A stretch of DNA of 8,705 nt from SAR116 cluster bacterium (GTDB taxonomy: Bacteria > Pseudomonadota > Alphaproteobacteria > Puniceispirillales > Puniceispirillaceae). The stretch spans positions 1 to 8,705 of the forward strand of contig SHBC01000039.1 in assembly GCA_004213025.1 (NCBI GenBank), given 5' to 3'. This document shows, piece by piece, positions 6,768-8,705 of this stretch (within the stretch, counting starts at the first letter, position 1; each line of letters starts with the position of its first letter). Under the pieces are notes generated by a model, which saw nothing but the letters and a program-made list of their open reading frames with translations, was not told the origin of the DNA and made no database searches. The position numbers and the translations under genes are program-made.

Positions 6768-7190
6768 CTAACCGAGGCGTGAACTCAGCAACAGGCTGGT
6801 ATCGGTTTCCTTGATACCGGGGATCTGGCGAAGGCGTGAGATGGCCGTGTCGAAGGTCTCCAGCGTCTGTGTCTGGATTTCCGCGGCAAGGTCCCAGCGT
6901 CCGTTGGTGGTGAACAGCCGGGTGATCTCGGGCATGCCGGACAGCTTCCTGATCGCTGCCTCCTCCATGTTCGCCTCGACATTGATCATGATCCAGCCCG
7001 ATACATTATGCCGGAACTCCTCGGCGCCGAGCGTGACCGTATAGCCGGTAATGACGCCGGACTGCTCCATTTTCTTGACATGGGCGTCGATGGTGACCCG
7101 GGACGCGCCAAGCTCGTGTGACATCTGTGTCACCGACATACGGGCATTGCGCTTCAACAGGGCGATGATGCTGGCATCAAGGTCATTCAT
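6768..7190 (-). CDS. AsnC/Lrp-family transcriptional regulator
   Basis: A 140-residue protein of standard Lrp/AsnC size. The N-terminal DNA-binding domain has LDASIIALLKRNARMSVTQM, with the recognition region LGASRVTIDAHVKKMEQSGVITGY (about 27-50). The C-terminal ligand-binding and oligomerisation (RAM) domain has WIMINVEANM, GMPEITRLFTTNGRWDLAAEI and a closing RQIPGIKETDTSLLLSSRL. I chose ATG 7188-7190 because AGGA (7199-7202) lies 8 nt upstream. A GTG at 7203-7205 in the same frame overlaps that ribosome binding site. Proteins of this family bind DNA as dimers to octamers and usually sense amino acids or other small metabolites. Its position just upstream of, and in the same direction as, the transporter and sau genes suggests it controls them and possibly itself. 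A global role is less likely for a gene placed like this but cannot be ruled out. Confidence 0.9.
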   Translation of the reverse strand: MNDLDASIIALLKRNARMSVTQMSHELGASRVTIDAHVKKMEQSGVITGYTVTLGAEEFRHNVSGWIMINVEANMEEAAIRKLSGMPEITRLFTTNGRWDLAAEIQTQTLETFDTAISRLRQIPGIKETDTSLLLSSRLG

Positions 7191-7247
7191 TGGCAAAATC
7201 CTCACTCGATGCCGCCATCACAGGCAAATGGGGATGTTTGAGTGTCA

Positions 7248-7311
7248 TTATTTTATCAGTAAGTACTAATTTATAGGAATGTGATCAGAAAATAAAGCTG
7301 TGGCTTGTCAA
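7248..7311 (-). promoter_or_regulatory. AT-rich promoter/operator region of the AsnC/Lrp regulator gene
   Basis: The gap between the ligase stop and the regulator start has an AT-rich core that stands out from its GC-rich surroundings. On the minus strand it contains TTGACA (7306-7311) and TATAAA (7270-7275), but these are 30 bp apart, so they do not form one promoter. Each would need a poor partner. Arms at 7248-7258 and 7285-7295 form an imperfect inverted repeat (9 of 11 positions), flanking a small AGTACT palindrome at 7262-7267. This would suit autoregulation by an Lrp-type protein. It is inferred from base composition and symmetry only. Confidence 0.45.
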
Positions 7312-7365
7312 ATTGCCGGCAGTTTCGCCGCGTTCTGTCATAGGGTTCCGCTTCCCCGCTCCCGC

Positions 7366-8705
7366 TCATTCGACCAGGGCGCGCACCGTTTCGATGGTAT
7401 CGGCCTCGCCAGCCGGCTTGTCCCAGCGAATCCGGCTGATCCGGGGAAAGCGCAGGGCGATGCCTGATTTGTGGCGCGGACTGTCATGCGCGCTGTCGAA
7501 GGCAAGCTCGACGACAAGTCGTTTTTCCACCTCGCGCACCGGCCCGAACCGGTTTGTGGTGTTTGTGCGAACCCATTTGTCGAGCTCGCGAAGCTCATCA
7601 TCGGTAAAGCCGGAATAGGCCTTGCCGACCGGCACGATCTCATTGCCGCGCCAGATACCGAAGGTGAAGTCTGAATAGAAGGAACTTCGCCGGCCATGTC
7701 CACGCTGCGCATACATCATGATGGTGTCGATCATCCGCGGCTCGCGTTTCCATTTGAACCACGGTCCCTTTGGCCTGCCGGCGACATAGGGGCTTTGCTG
7801 GTCCTTGATCATCAAACCTTCATAGCCATGGATCTCGGCGCCTTCCAGGCGCAGGCGCGCCAGATCCTGCCAGCTCCCGAAGGGCAGGATTTCGGACAGG
7901 TCGAGCCTGTCACCTTTGTATTGGTGCATCCATGTCTCAAGGCGCTGGCGGCGGTCCGACAACGGCAGATCGCGCAGATCCTCATCCCCGTCGAACAACA
8001 TGTCATAGACGCGCACGAAGGCCGGCAGATCGCGAAGATGCGTCTTCGCCGGTGTCTTGCGGTTCAACCGCTGCTGCAGGCTGTTGAAGGCGAGCGGCTG
8101 GAAATCATGACCAACCAGTAGCTCGCCATCGAGAACGGCGTGCCCGTCCAACGCCGCTGCCAGATCGGGAAAGGCGGCGGAGACATCATCGCCTGTTCGT
8201 GAAAAAATGCGCCGACTCTCGCCATCGAAGACAAGCTGTACGCGGATGCCGTCCCATTTCCATTCGGCCTGATAGTCGCTGGCGACAAGCCTGTCGAAAT
8301 CACGCGCCTCATCGATCGGGTTCGACAGCATCATCGGATGGAAAATGCGCCCGGGCTGGATATGCGGCGGCGCGGCGTGGCCATCGAGCCAGGCAAACAA
8401 ATCGGTATAGGGGGCTTCCAGCCCATGCCAGATCTTCTCGATCTCTGCCAGATCCTGCCCGCCATAGGCAGCCAGCGCGGTCTTTGCCAGGCGCGCCGAC
8501 ACACCGACACGAAGTCCGCCAGTCGCCAGCTTGATCATCGCCCAGCGCTCCGACGGGGTGGCGCTGTCGATGAGGGCGGCAAGATGGCCGGCAACATCCG
8601 ATTTCGGGCGTGATTCGATGCCGGCGATGAACTCGGCAACGCCGGGAAGCGGCGTGGTGGTAAGGTCATCCGCGGGATGGGGCCAGATCAGCGAAATCGT
8701 CTCGG
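7366..8705 (-). CDS. ATP-dependent DNA ligase, cisplatin-damage-response type (partial, 5' end outside window)
   Basis: The visible 445 residues run from the right edge to a TGA at 7366-7368. The frame stays open through 8705 (beginning ETISLIWPHPADDL), so the start is outside. The end of the N-terminal DNA-binding domain shows ERWAMIKLATGGLRVGVSARLAKTAL. The nucleotidyltransferase domain has motif I EWKWDGIRV with the adenylated lysine encoded at 8257-8259. It also has SRTGDDVSAAFPDL, a motif III-like region FVRVYDMLFDG, motif IV EGLMIKD and motif V WFKWKREP. The OB-fold part contains MMYAQRGHGRRSSFYSDFTFG, characteristic of this bacterial family. The enzyme would seal nicks with ATP during repair. 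In many alphaproteobacteria it sits in a cluster with an exonuclease, an Lhr-type helicase and a metallophosphoesterase. None of those lies downstream here; the exonuclease could lie beyond the right edge. It is functionally unrelated to the transporter operon. Confidence 0.92.
   Translation of the reverse strand, partial: ETISLIWPHPADDLTTTPLPGVAEFIAGIESRPKSDVAGHLAALIDSATPSERWAMIKLATGGLRVGVSARLAKTALAAYGGQDLAEIEKIWHGLEAPYTDLFAWLDGHAAPPHIQPGRIFHPMMLSNPIDEARDFDRLVASDYQAEWKWDGIRVQLVFDGESRRIFSRTGDDVSAAFPDLAAALDGHAVLDGELLVGHDFQPLAFNSLQQRLNRKTPAKTHLRDLPAFVRVYDMLFDGDEDLRDLPLSDRRQRLETWMHQYKGDRLDLSEILPFGSWQDLARLRLEGAEIHGYEGLMIKDQQSPYVAGRPKGPWFKWKREPRMIDTIMMYAQRGHGRRSSFYSDFTFGIWRGNEIVPVGKAYSGFTDDELRELDKWVRTNTTNRFGPVREVEKRLVVELAFDSAHDSPRHKSGIALRFPRISRIRWDKPAGEADTIETVRALVE

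Noticed and set aside
7270..7311. TTGACA and TATAAA as a matched sigma-70-type promoter for the regulator.
   Set aside because: The hexamers are 30 bp apart, far from the usual 16-18 bp, so they cannot serve as one promoter.
7317..7330. A small inverted repeat (CGGC-N6-GCCG) downstream of the ligase stop as a terminator.
   Set aside because: The stem is only 4 bp and no U-tract follows on the transcribed strand.

Overview
The window is GC-rich (roughly 60% by eye), densely coded, and every gene lies on the minus strand. Gene style, the tripartite tricarboxylate transporter (TTT) family components and the type of ATP-dependent DNA ligase suggest an alphaproteobacterium. No marker gene fixes the genus. 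I see no rRNA, tRNA, CRISPR array, insertion sequence or phage gene.

Read in the direction of transcription (right to left), the layout is as follows. (1) At the right edge is the C-terminal 445 residues of an ATP-dependent DNA ligase of the 'cisplatin damage response' / ligase-associated repair type. (2) An AT-rich regulatory gap leads into an AsnC/Lrp-family regulator. (3) A 172-bp gap carries a 17-bp dyad and a strong Shine-Dalgarno sequence. (4) An apparent operon follows: tctC-like binding protein, intercistronic hairpin, tctB-like subunit, tctA-like permease, CoA-acylating aldehyde dehydrogenase (SauS-like), AMP-forming acyl-CoA ligase (SauT-like), and a TauE/SafE-family exporter cut by the left edge. 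The last five genes are packed with gaps of about 5, 28, -4 and 15 bp.

The best reading is a sulfoacetate (or closely related sulfonated carboxylate) utilisation operon. The TTT system would import the substrate. The ligase would make sulfoacetyl-CoA. The acylating dehydrogenase would reduce that to sulfoacetaldehyde. A TauE/SafE protein would export sulfite released by sulfoacetaldehyde acetyltransferase (Xsc), which is not in the window and should lie further left or elsewhere. The sauS/sauT pairing matches the pathway known in Cupriavidus necator H16, but there the proposed importer is the MFS protein SauU. Here a three-component TTT importer and an AsnC/Lrp regulator take the transport and control roles. 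Substrate assignment is inference from family and context. The enzyme classes themselves are clear from motifs.
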